A stretch of 6,720 nt of DNA from CAYOWK01 sp964407665 (GCA_964407665.1 CAYOWK010000090.1:1-6720); one strand, 5' to 3'. Shown: positions 1-5,840, counted from the first letter of the stretch. Program-made: numbers and translations. The notes: generated by a model not told the origin, from the sequence alone.

Positions 1-598
1 GGGTGATGGAGGGGTTGTCGGACTTGCGGGAAATCTTGTCGATCTCGTCGATGTAGACGATGCCGCGCTGGGCGCGCTCGACGTTGTAGTCGGAGGCCTG
101 CAGCAGTTTGAGGATGATGTTCTCGACGTCCTCGCCGACATATCCGGCTTCGGTCAGGGTCGTGGCGTCCGCCATTGTGAACGGCACGTCGATGATGCGG
201 GCCAGCGTCTGCGCCAGCAGCGTCTTGCCGCAGCCCGTGGGGCCGATCAGCAGGATGTTCGATTTCGCGAGTTCAACGTCGGCGTTCTTGGCCGCGTGGT
301 TGATGCGCTTGTAATGGTTGTGCACCGCGACCGAGAGGATCTTCTTGGCGCGCATCTGCCCGATCACGTAATCGTCGAGCACGTCGCAGATTTCCTGCGG
401 CGTCGGCACGCCGTCACGCGACTTCACGAGCGCGGTCTTCGACTCCTCACGGATGATATCCATGCAGAGTTCGACGCATTCATCACAGATGAACACAGTC
501 GGGCCCGCGATCAGCTTCTTCACTTCGTGCTGCGATTTCCCGCAGAACGAGCAGTAAAGCGTGTTTTTGCTGTCGCCGCCGTTCGTTGACTTGTTCAT
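1..598 (-). CDS. clpX: ClpX, ATP-dependent Clp protease unfoldase subunit (5' part; gene continues past the left edge)
   Basis: AAA+ unfoldase that recognises substrates, unfolds them with ATP and feeds them into the ClpP chamber in the cytoplasm. The ATG at 598-596 opens a frame that stays open to the window edge: 199 codons plus one base, of an expected total of about 420. Residues 16-41 form the N-terminal C4 zinc-binding domain, with Cys16, Cys19, Cys38 and Cys41 visible as CSFC and CDEC. The AAA+ core follows: Walker A GPTGCGKT at 119-126, the near-invariant stretch EAGYVGEDVENI at 150-161, and Walker B VYIDEID at 181-187, then KISRKSDNPSIT up to the edge. A GAGGTG (plus positions 602-607) lies 3 nt before the ATG and supports this start. 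clpP is upstream in the same direction after a 158-bp gap. The C-terminal half, including the IGF loop that docks ClpP, is outside the window. The identification is secure. Confidence 0.97.
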   Translation of the reverse strand, partial: MNKSTNGGDSKNTLYCSFCGKSQHEVKKLIAGPTVFICDECVELCMDIIREESKTALVKSRDGVPTPQEICDVLDDYVIGQMRAKKILSVAVHNHYKRINHAAKNADVELAKSNILLIGPTGCGKTLLAQTLARIIDVPFTMADATTLTEAGYVGEDVENIILKLLQASDYNVERAQRGIVYIDEIDKISRKSDNPSIT

Positions 599-700
599 CT
601 ACACCTCGATCCGCCGCGATGGCGGGCCTTGCGGCCAGACCGCACGGCAGGATGTTGACCATAAAGGCCAATCCTTGCCGGAAGGTTCAGGCCGCGCCTA

Positions 701-729
701 ATTCGAACACAGCAATAACAGGGCCGCAA
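701..729 (-). promoter_or_regulatory. Possible clpX promoter in the clpP-clpX gap
   Basis: Read on the minus strand, a TTGCGG (plus 724-729) is followed after 17 bp by TCGAAT (plus 701-706). Each box matches the housekeeping consensus at about four of six positions. It would give a leader of roughly 95 nt before the clpX ATG. The 158-bp gap suggests that clpX has its own promoter in addition to any read-through from clpP, but the match is weak and could be chance. Confidence 0.2.
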
Positions 730-756
730 GCTTCAATGCTGCGTTAAGAGCCGTTG

Positions 757-1374
757 CTACTCAGCAGCAGCGCGCTTTTCATAGACCAGATCCAGAAGCC
801 CGAAGGCCTTGGCCTCGGCCGATGTCATGAAGTGGTCCCTATCAAGTGTCTTTTCAATGACTTCGTAGGGCTGACCGGTGTGCCGGACATAAATCTCGTT
901 CAAGCGGCGCTTCATGGCGATGATGTCGGTCGCGTGGCGCTCGATGTCGGTCGCGACGCCGCGGAAGCCGCCGGAGGGCTGGTGAAGCAGGATGCGCGAG
1001 TTCGGCGTGGCGAATCGCATGCCCTTCTCGCCGGCGGCAAGGAGAAGCGACGCCATGGACGCGGCCATGCCGATGCAGGCGGTTGAAACGGGGCTGCGAA
1101 TGTACTGCATGGTGTCATAGATCGCGAGACCGGCGTGGACGTGTCCGCCCGGCGAGTTGATGTACATCGCGATCTCTTTCTTGGGGTTCTCGGACTCCAG
1201 GAAGAGCAGCTGGGCGGTCACGAGGCTGGCCATGCCGTCCTCAATGCCGCCGGTGACGAAGATGATCCGGTCCTTCAGCAGGCGCGAGAAGATGTCATAG
1301 GCGCGCTCGCCGCGGCTCGTCTGTTCGACGACCATCGGGACGAGGTTCATGGCCCGGGTGATGTGATCTTCCAT
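757..1374 (-). CDS. clpP: ClpP, ATP-dependent Clp protease proteolytic subunit (serine peptidase, family S14)
   Basis: Self-compartmentalising serine peptidase, a double heptameric ring that degrades proteins delivered by ClpX (encoded next) or ClpA. From the ATG at 1374 the product is 205 aa, the usual family length. The catalytic triad is Ser106 (in GMAASMAS), His131 (in LLHQPSGG) and Asp180 (in LDRDHF); the spacing equals that of E. coli Ser97/His122/Asp171. The typical N-terminus NLVPMVVEQTSRGER sits at residues 10-24. The frame can be extended upstream to a TTG at 1443, adding 23 residues. I prefer the ATG because family similarity begins there, a GAGAG lies 8 nt before it, and the TTG has no Shine-Dalgarno sequence. 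Oddities are His78 and His80 in NSPGGHVHAG, where Val and Thr are usual, and Ala108 where Gly usually follows the catalytic Ser-Met. The function is secure; the start is probable. Confidence 0.95.
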   Translation of the reverse strand: MEDHITRAMNLVPMVVEQTSRGERAYDIFSRLLKDRIIFVTGGIEDGMASLVTAQLLFLESENPKKEIAMYINSPGGHVHAGLAIYDTMQYIRSPVSTACIGMAASMASLLLAAGEKGMRFATPNSRILLHQPSGGFRGVATDIERHATDIIAMKRRLNEIYVRHTGQPYEVIEKTLDRDHFMTSAEAKAFGLLDLVYEKRAAAE

Positions 1375-1382
1375 GTATGGGT

Positions 1383-1387
1383 CTCTC
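1383..1387 (-). promoter_or_regulatory. Ribosome binding site supporting the clpP ATG start
   Basis: On the minus strand GAGAG ends 8 nt before the ATG at 1374. It is a modest match to the anti-Shine-Dalgarno sequence. It decides in favour of this ATG over the in-frame TTG at 1443, which has no purine-rich tract in the proper position. Confidence 0.45.
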
Positions 1388-1427
1388 AGCAGCCGAGGGG
1401 CCGCGCCTCTTTGGGAATCGTCACCGT

Positions 1428-1456
1428 TATATCCGAACGCCAAGGCCGATGCGCAA
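1428..1456 (-). promoter_or_regulatory. Possible clpP promoter
   Basis: On the minus strand a TTGCGC (plus 1451-1456) is followed after 17 bp by GATATA, within GATATAAC (plus 1426-1433). Transcription would start near 1420, leaving a leader of about 45 nt before the ATG at 1374. The alternative TTG start at 1443 lies between the two boxes, so if this promoter is real that start could not be used from it. The -35 box is weak and the call is tentative. Confidence 0.25.
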
Positions 1457-1510
1457 GCCCCGGTGTGCCCGACCCTGCCCCGTTAGCTGAATCGTCCCCC
1501 GGAAACGACA

Positions 1511-1542
1511 GGTCCCGGGAAACCGCAGGGCTTCCCGGGACC
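1511..1542 (-). terminator. Strong hairpin downstream of tig, probable transcription terminator
   Basis: A perfect 11-bp inverted repeat: GGTCCCGGGAA at 1511-1521 and TTCCCGGGACC at 1532-1542, with a 10-nt loop. It begins 26 nt beyond the tig stop codon in the direction of tig transcription. The sequence after it on the minus strand is TGTCGTTTCC, so the T-tract is poor. It is either a weak-tailed intrinsic terminator or a 3'-end stabilising hairpin. It separates tig from clpP and fits clpP having its own promoter. Confidence 0.55.
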
Positions 1543-1568
1543 ATGGCAGGTTCGTCTGAAGGGACGGT

Positions 1569-2903
1569 TTATTCGTCGCCGACTTCTTTCATGAGTTCTT
1601 CACGCGTGACGGTCCGGTCGGAGACCTTGGCCTTCGCGAGAATGTAGTCGACGACCTTCTCTTCGTAGATCGGGGCGCGGAGCTGGGCGAGCATGCCCGG
1701 CTGCTTGCGGTAGAAGTCGATCACCATCTGCTCCTGGCCGGGATAGCGCGAAGCTTCCTGACGCAGGGCGTTGACCAGTTCCTCGTTGGTGATGTCGATC
1801 TCGGCGCGGCGGCCGATCTCGGCCAGCACCAGACCGAGGCGCACGCGGCGCTCGGCGATCTTCTGGTATTCTTCGCGCAGTTCGTCGTCCGACTTCGACT
1901 TGTCTTCCTCGGACAGGCGGCCGGCTTCCTTCTCGCCTTCAAGCTGGCGCCAGATCTGGTCGAACTCGGCCTTGACCATCTGCGGCGGCAGATCAAAGGC
2001 GTGCTTGCCGTCGAGCGCATCGAGCAGCGAGCGCTTGACCTGCTGGCGCGAGGCGCCTTTGAGCTCGTTGGCGAGCTGGGCCTTCACGGCGTCCTTGAGC
2101 GATTCCAGGGTATCGAGGCCGAGCTGCTTTGCGAACTCGTCGTCGATCTCCGGCGTGCGCGGGGATTTCACCTCGTGGACCTTGACGGCGAACACCGCCG
2201 GTTTGCCCTTGAGGGTCTCGACCGGGTACTCTTCCGGGAACGTCACATTGACGTCGACATCCTTGCCGGCCTCGGCGCCGACCAGCTGTTCCTCGAAGCC
2301 GGCGATGAAGCGGCCCTGGCCCAGAACCAGCGTGTGGCCTTCGGCCGAACCGCCTTCGAAGGCTTCGCCGTCGATGCGGCCGACGAAGTCGATGACGACG
2401 GCGTCGCCGTTCTCGGCCGCGCCTTCCTTGGCGTCGTAGGCCTTGTTGCTTTCAGCGATGGTCTTGAGGCTGCTGTTGATCTCGTCTTCGCTCGGCTCGG
2501 CGATCAGGCGCTCGAATTCGAGTTCGGCCACGTCGGCGGGCTCGAACTCGGGCATGACCTCGACGTGCATGTGGTATTCGAGGTCGGATTCACCGGCGAC
2601 AACCTTGTCGGCCGGCGATTCGAGATGGATCGAGGGCTGGGCGGCGGGACGCAGGGCGTTGTCTTCCAGCGCCTTGGTCGACGTCTCCTGCACCGTCTCG
2701 TTGACGATGTCGCTCATCAGCGAGCGGCCGTACATCTTGCGGATGTGGGAGGTCGGCACCTTGCCGGGACGGAAGCCCTTGAGCTGAACCTTCGGACGGA
2801 TCTCGTCGATCTTTTCGTTGAGCTTGCTGGCCAGTTCGCTCGCCGGAACCAGAACCTTGAATTCGCGCGAAAGTCCTTCGGACTTCGTCTCGGTGACGTT
2901 CAT
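1569..2903 (-). CDS. tig: Trigger factor, ribosome-associated chaperone and peptidyl-prolyl isomerase
   Basis: Binds ribosomal protein L23 at the exit tunnel and shields nascent chains; it also has prolyl isomerase activity. The product is 444 aa, normal for the family, ending in TAA at 1571-1569. Residues 1 to about 115 are the ribosome-binding domain, with the signature GFRPGKVP at 43-50, the equivalent of the L23-contacting GFRxGK loop. About 160-245 is the FKBP-type domain, starting GDAVVIDFVGRIDGEAFEGG and containing FIAGFEEQLVGAEAGKD. From about 250 to the end lies the helical C-terminal substrate-cradling domain, beginning TPEIDDEFAKQLG. The ATG at 2903 is chosen because MNVTETKSEGLSREF matches the family N-terminus; the Shine-Dalgarno is poor (only GGGTTG upstream). 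The gene precedes clpP and clpX in the same direction, as is common in bacteria, but a strong hairpin lies between it and clpP. Secure. Confidence 0.97.
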   Translation of the reverse strand: MNVTETKSEGLSREFKVLVPASELASKLNEKIDEIRPKVQLKGFRPGKVPTSHIRKMYGRSLMSDIVNETVQETSTKALEDNALRPAAQPSIHLESPADKVVAGESDLEYHMHVEVMPEFEPADVAELEFERLIAEPSEDEINSSLKTIAESNKAYDAKEGAAENGDAVVIDFVGRIDGEAFEGGSAEGHTLVLGQGRFIAGFEEQLVGAEAGKDVDVNVTFPEEYPVETLKGKPAVFAVKVHEVKSPRTPEIDDEFAKQLGLDTLESLKDAVKAQLANELKGASRQQVKRSLLDALDGKHAFDLPPQMVKAEFDQIWRQLEGEKEAGRLSEEDKSKSDDELREEYQKIAERRVRLGLVLAEIGRRAEIDITNEELVNALRQEASRYPGQEQMVIDFYRKQPGMLAQLRAPIYEEKVVDYILAKAKVSDRTVTREELMKEVGDE

Positions 2904-2989
2904 GGCGACAACCCGTTGTCAGAATGCATGGACAGGGGCGCAACCCATGTCCTTCGCAAGACCGGGCGACCCCAGGAAAGCGCGGCTTA

Positions 2990-3019
2990 TTGCACAGGCC
3001 CCATGGGCTGTCCATGCAA
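2990..3019. repeat. Imperfect dyad in the tRNA-Leu to tig gap
   Basis: TTGC at 2990-2993 mirrors GCAA at 3016-3019. Inside this, ACAG plus CCC (2994-3001, one bulged G) pairs with GGG plus CTGT (3005-3011) around a 3-nt CAT loop; a 4-nt one-sided bulge separates the outer and inner arms. It lies about 87-116 bp before the tig ATG. It has no T-tract, so it is more likely an operator or leader structure than a terminator, or it may be chance. Confidence 0.3.
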
Positions 3020-3043
3020 CAAAGCGGGTGGAATATGCGCAGT

Positions 3044-3065
3044 CACGGGGCTTTTTGACCCCGCG
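3044..3065 (-). terminator. Possible hairpin 3' of tRNA-Leu
   Basis: CACGGGG (3044-3050) and CCCCGCG (3059-3065) form a 7-bp stem with one G-U pair and an 8-nt loop holding the A-run. It starts 20 nt past the tRNA CCA end in the direction of transcription. No T-tract follows on the minus strand, so termination is uncertain; it may instead mark the processed 3' trailer. Confidence 0.25.
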
Positions 3066-3084
3066 TTACTGCGACGATGCTTAA

Positions 3085-3169
3085 TGGTGCGGGTGGAGGG
3101 ACTCGAACCCCCACGGATTGCTCCGCTGGAACCTAAATCCAGTGCGTCTACCAATTCCGCCACACCCGC
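3085..3169 (-). tRNA. tRNA-Leu (anticodon UAG), CCA encoded
   Basis: An 85-nt class II tRNA. The acceptor stem GCGGGTG (3169-3163) pairs with CACCCGC, followed by the discriminator A and an encoded CCA (3087-3085). The D-arm contains GGTAGACGC. The anticodon stem CTGGA/TCCAG encloses the loop TTTAGGT, with anticodon TAG at plus 3133-3135 (minus-strand reading), which reads CUA and other CUN leucine codons. The long variable arm (GGA-GCAA-TCC) and the T-loop TTCGAGT are present, as expected for tRNA-Leu. It begins 36 bp after the nnr stop codon with no clear promoter in between, so cotranscription with nnr or a promoter inside nnr is likely. No repeat of its 3' end is visible nearby, so there is no sign that it serves as an attachment site. 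Confidence 0.97.
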
Positions 3170-3178
3170 ACGCTGGGC

Positions 3179-3192
3179 GCCATTTGGATGGC
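3179..3192 (-). repeat. Small hairpin between nnr and tRNA-Leu
   Basis: GCCAT (3179-3183) and ATGGC (3188-3192) form a perfect 5-bp stem with a 4-nt loop, in the 36-bp gap between the nnr stop and the tRNA. No T-tract follows it on the minus strand, so it does not look like a terminator. It could be part of the tRNA 5' leader. Confidence 0.2.
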
Positions 3193-3205
3193 TCACGCGT
3201 CCCGG

Positions 3206-4678
3206 TCAACCGGAACGCGCTGTTTCATGAAGGTCTTTCAGTGCGTCCCGCAGCGCGCCGCCAAGGTCTTCGGCTGTCAGGCCGGGACCGATGCGCAGAC
3301 CGGCGTCGCCGTGCAGCCAGGCTCCTGCACAGGCGGCGTCAAAGGCGTCCATGCCCTGGGCCATGAGGCCCGCTACGATACCGGCAAGCGTGTCCCCCGA
3401 CCCGGCTGTGGCCAGGAACGGAGTCCCGTGGGTGTTCACCACGGCGTGGCCGTCCGGCGCGGCGACGACGGTATCCGGCCCTTTCAGAACCACCACCGCT
3501 CCGGTCAGGGCGGCAGCCTGACGCGCGGCCTCCACCTTGTTGACTGACCTCTCCAGCAGGCCCGGGAAAAGGCGTTCGAATTCGCCCGCGTGGGGCGTCA
3601 GAACAGCCGGGGCGATCAGGAGCGCCCCCAGGGCGTCCGCCTCTCCTGCGAAAACAGACAGCGCATCTGCGTCCAGAATGAGGGCGCGGCCCGCGCCCGC
3701 CAGGGCTTCGACATTCTTCCGGGTGGCCTCGGTCACGCCTGCGGCCGGGCCGATCACGACGGCGTCCGACGCCTCTGTCAGGGCGACGAGTTCATCCGGG
3801 CCGCCGAAGCTTGCCACCATGACGGCCGTCAGGCTGGAGGCGGCGACGATCAGGGCGCCGGGCGGACACAGGACCGTCACCACCCCTGCCCCGGACCGCA
3901 GCCCCGCCTGCGCGGCGAGGCGCGCGGCGCCGGTCGACGCCAGCCCGCCGGACACCACATGCATCCTGCCCCGCTGGTGCTTGTGGGACTGGGCGACGGG
4001 CCAGGGAAATCGGGACAGCCAGAGCCCGCGGCCATTCTCGAAGAGTCGGCCGGCCATGGCGTCGACCTGCGACTCGAACCCGATGGTCATGACATGGACA
4101 CGACCGCAAAGCCCCGCGGCGGGATGCAGGACGTGTGCGGGCTTGCCGGCGCCGAACGTGACCGTGTCAGTCGCTCGAAACACGGGTCCCTCCACTCGGC
4201 CATGGTCGCCGTTCAGGCCGGAGGGCACGTCGATCGCCACGACGGGCAGACCAAGCTCCGCAACGGCTTCGGCCAGGCGCGCCGGCTCGCCAGACAGGGG
4301 ACGGCTGAGGCCGGCGCCGAAAAGTCCGTCCAGAACGATGTCGGAGCCGGCCGGCGCATAGTCGCCAAGAGGATGGATTTCAGACGCCCACCCGCTGCGC
4401 GCACGTTCCGCCTCGGGGGTGCGAGGCCCGGCGGCCAGTTCATAGAGCGTCACATTGCGCCCGGCGGCTCTCAGCGCGCGCGCCGCCACAAAGGCGTCGC
4501 CGCCATTGTTGCCGGGGCCAGCCAGGACCATGACCGGACCGGCCGGGTGCAGGGCCAGCACAATGTCGGCGCACGCTTCGCCTGCGGCGGCCATCAGATC
4601 CCACATGGAGACGCCCGCCGCCTCTGCCGCCCGCTCGGCCGCCCGGATCTCGTCGCAGGTCAGCAGGGGGAGGCTCAT
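3206..4678 (-). CDS. nnr: Bifunctional NAD(P)H-hydrate epimerase / ADP-dependent NAD(P)H-hydrate dehydratase
   Basis: Metabolite-repair enzyme: the N-terminal half interconverts R- and S-NAD(P)HX, and the C-terminal half dehydrates S-NAD(P)HX back to NAD(P)H using ADP (ATP in some relatives). The 490-aa length fits the fused YjeF form. The epimerase domain spans about 1-215, with GPGNNGGD at 54-61, DGLFGAGLSR at 117-126 (cation/phosphate-binding region) and AIDVPSGLNGDHG at 148-160. The ribokinase-like dehydratase domain spans about 225-485, with HKHQRGRMHVVSGG at 232-245, LTPHAGEFERLFPG at 360-373, VVLKGPDTVVAAPDG at 396-410 and the active-site ATAGSGDTLAG at 423-433, where Asp429 is the expected catalytic base. 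The ATG at 4678 is the first codon matching the family start and lies 5 nt after the phosphatase stop; a GAGGG tract upstream falls inside that gene's last codons, suggesting translational coupling. Both activities appear intact. Secure. Confidence 0.95.
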   Translation of the reverse strand: MSLPLLTCDEIRAAERAAEAAGVSMWDLMAAAGEACADIVLALHPAGPVMVLAGPGNNGGDAFVAARALRAAGRNVTLYELAAGPRTPEAERARSGWASEIHPLGDYAPAGSDIVLDGLFGAGLSRPLSGEPARLAEAVAELGLPVVAIDVPSGLNGDHGRVEGPVFRATDTVTFGAGKPAHVLHPAAGLCGRVHVMTIGFESQVDAMAGRLFENGRGLWLSRFPWPVAQSHKHQRGRMHVVSGGLASTGAARLAAQAGLRSGAGVVTVLCPPGALIVAASSLTAVMVASFGGPDELVALTEASDAVVIGPAAGVTEATRKNVEALAGAGRALILDADALSVFAGEADALGALLIAPAVLTPHAGEFERLFPGLLERSVNKVEAARQAAALTGAVVVLKGPDTVVAAPDGHAVVNTHGTPFLATAGSGDTLAGIVAGLMAQGMDAFDAACAGAWLHGDAGLRIGPGLTAEDLGGALRDALKDLHETARSG

Positions 4679-4683
4679 GGCGG

Positions 4684-5220
4684 TTACATAACCCTCGACT
4701 CGTCTTCGGCGCCCAGTTCGACGACCCGCAGGCGGCCCGCGACCCGGGCCAGCTTCGTGATCGAGCCGTTGGCTGGTCGAAAACTGACCACCCGATCATC
4801 GCCGGTCAGAAGCCCGACAACTGCATTGATAGCAACAAAATGCGTGAAGATCGCGGTATTGTCAGAACAGCGATCCACTGCGGCAAGGACGGACTTTCGC
4901 CAGCCGTCATGGCCAGGGGCCGCCGACCAGCCGCCAGCCATCACACCTTTCAGCCATGCCGCACGGTCCTCAACGCCTGCCGGTTCGCGTATCTCGCCAA
5001 CGTCCGGCTCAATCCGGGTGTGCGTTTCGGCTAGACGCTCAAACGGCCGGGCCGTCTCCCGGCACCTCAGCAATGGCGAGGTTGCGGCGCGGATGACTCC
5101 GGCTTCGACCAGAGCCCGGCCGGCGGCCTCGGCCTGCTCAAGGCCCAAGGGGCTTAGCCCGGGATCCTTGTGTTCGCCCCAGGAAGCCGAGGCCTGACCA
5201 TGCCGAACCAGAAAAATCAT
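4684..5220 (-). CDS. Histidine phosphatase family protein (phosphoglycerate mutase-like / SixA-like)
   Basis: A small single-domain histidine phosphatase of 178 aa; the substrate cannot be told from sequence. The phosphohistidine motif RHG lies at residues 6-8 with His7 as nucleophile. The expected partners are Arg6, Arg52 in SPLLRCRETA, Glu76 in VGEIREP and His127 in IFTHFVAIN, so the active site looks complete. LSPLGLEQAEAAG at 22-34 is another family hallmark. There is no signal peptide or membrane segment, so it is probably cytoplasmic. The start at 5220 places LVRHG immediately at the N-terminus, as in the family, and a GGGAG (plus 5229-5233) lies 8 nt upstream. The TAA at 4686-4684 is 5 nt before nnr, so the two probably form an operon, with this gene first. 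The short length and lack of a mutase insertion argue against a true phosphoglycerate mutase. Domain assignment secure, function open. Confidence 0.9.
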   Translation of the reverse strand: MIFLVRHGQASASWGEHKDPGLSPLGLEQAEAAGRALVEAGVIRAATSPLLRCRETARPFERLAETHTRIEPDVGEIREPAGVEDRAAWLKGVMAGGWSAAPGHDGWRKSVLAAVDRCSDNTAIFTHFVAINAVVGLLTGDDRVVSFRPANGSITKLARVAGRLRVVELGAEDESRVM

Positions 5221-5313
5221 GCGCGCGACTCCCGGCGCAGCGGAATGTTCTGCTGCCTAACAAGACTGGTCGCTTTGGGGAAGCTGGACGAGTGCCCGCA
5301 AATTATGCAGAGA

Positions 5314-5330
5314 CGCCCAACAACTGGGCG
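5314..5330. repeat. Dyad in the divergent phosphatase/glnB intergenic region
   Basis: CGCCCA (5314-5319) and TGGGCG (5325-5330) are perfect inverted arms with a 5-nt centre. It lies roughly midway between the two divergent start codons, where promoters and operators are expected. There is no adjacent T-run, so it is not an obvious terminator. It may be an operator or chance. Confidence 0.3.
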
Positions 5331-5384
5331 CCGCAATTCCGCGCGCACAAGTTTCAGACTCTTCACCTACTCGCTCGCGGGCGG

Positions 5385-5412
5385 ATCGCGCATAGAACCT
5401 CGGTTCCGCGAT
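5385..5412 (+). promoter_or_regulatory. Nested hairpin just upstream of the glnB ribosome binding site
   Basis: Outer arms ATCGCG (5385-5390) and CGCGAT (5407-5412) flank inner arms GAACC (5395-5399) and GGTTC (5402-5406). Together they give an 11-bp dyad with a one-sided 4-nt CATA bulge at 5391-5394. It ends 16 bp before the AGAGG Shine-Dalgarno of glnB (5429-5433). It may be a protein-binding dyad near the promoter or a 5'-leader structure. No transcription start could be placed, so the role is inference. Confidence 0.35.
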
Positions 5413-5439
5413 TGACCCGGGGGGATCCAGAGGCGCTCC

Positions 5440-5778
5440 ATGAAGAAAATCGAAGCCATCATCAAACCGTTCAAGCTCGACGAAGTGAAGGAGGCCCTAC
5501 ACGCGGTCGGCCTTCAGGGCATGACCGTCGTCGAGGCCAAGGGCTTCGGACGCCAGCGCGGCCACACGGAGCTGTACCGCGGCGCCGAATACATTGTGGA
5601 TTTCCTGCCCAAGCTGAAGATCGAGGTCGTCGTGAGCGACAGCCAGCTCGAAGCAGCCCTTGCGGCGATCACCAAGGCAGCGCAAACCGGCAAGATCGGG
5701 GACGGCAAGATCTTCGTCACGGACGTTCTGGAAGTCATCCGGATCCGTACGGGCGAGACGGGCGATCCGGCTATCTAA
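5440..5778 (+). CDS. glnB: PII nitrogen-regulatory signal protein
   Basis: Trimeric cytoplasmic sensor of 2-oxoglutarate and ATP/ADP, uridylylated by GlnD when glutamine is low. It typically acts on the glutamine synthetase adenylyltransferase GlnE and the NtrB/NtrC system. The product is 112 aa, the canonical length. The N-terminus MKKIEAIIKPFKLDEVKEAL matches the family. The T-loop region GRQRGHTELYRGAEYIVDFLPK is at 37-58, with the uridylylated Tyr51 present; the B-loop TGKIGDGKIFV is at 83-93, and Arg101/Arg103 lie in the C-loop. The start is supported by AGAGG (5429-5433), 6 nt before the ATG. glnA follows 68 bp downstream, the classic alphaproteobacterial glnBA arrangement, which supports the name glnB rather than glnK, since no amtB is beside it. 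A hairpin lies in the glnB-glnA gap. No convincing sigma-54 promoter was found upstream. Secure. Confidence 0.97.
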   Translation: MKKIEAIIKPFKLDEVKEALHAVGLQGMTVVEAKGFGRQRGHTELYRGAEYIVDFLPKLKIEVVVSDSQLEAALAAITKAAQTGKIGDGKIFVTDVLEVIRIRTGETGDPAI

Positions 5779-5793
5779 TCAGGCATGCCGTGC

Positions 5794-5810
5794 GTGGCGC
5801 GAGGCGCCAC
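5794..5810 (+). repeat. Hairpin between glnB and glnA
   Basis: GTGGCGC (5794-5800) and GCGCCAC (5804-5810) form a perfect, very GC-rich 7-bp stem with a 3-nt GAG loop, 15 nt after the glnB stop. A G-run rather than a T-run follows, so full termination is unlikely. It could stabilise or partly attenuate the glnBA message and so set different levels of PII and GlnA. Confidence 0.45.
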
Positions 5811-5834
5811 CCGCGGGGGGTTATTCGATCAAGA

Positions 5835-5840
5835 GGGAGG
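5835..5840 (+). promoter_or_regulatory. Ribosome binding site deciding the GTG start of glnA
   Basis: GGGAGG, a near-perfect Shine-Dalgarno, ends 6 nt before the GTG at 5847. The first downstream in-frame ATG codons (5862 and 5868) have no such tract at proper distance, so GTG is the likely initiator. Confidence 0.8.

Noticed and set aside
3085..3169. tRNA-Leu as an integration site for a mobile element
   Set aside because: No integrase gene, no duplicated tRNA 3' end and no shift to accessory gene content is seen; the flanks are housekeeping genes.
2001..3230. A 409-codon plus-strand frame antisense to tig and running through the tRNA-Leu gene
   Set aside because: It crosses a tRNA gene and mirrors the tig codons; no family motif is seen in the translation.
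3590..5197. A 535-codon open frame on the plus strand antisense to nnr and the phosphatase
   Set aside because: It lies opposite two well-recognised genes in GC-rich DNA, where long antisense frames are common. Its translation is low-complexity, Arg/Gly/Ala-rich, with no recognisable domain.
5285..5300. Sigma-54-like promoter upstream of glnB (TGG, ten bases, then GC)
   Set aside because: It keeps only the GG-N10-GC spacing; the remaining consensus positions do not match, and such spacing occurs often by chance in GC-rich DNA. No paired NtrC-like dyads were found.
5412..5417. TTGACC as a -35 box for glnB
   Set aside because: It lies only 22 bp before the ATG, so a matching -10 box would fall at or inside the coding sequence.
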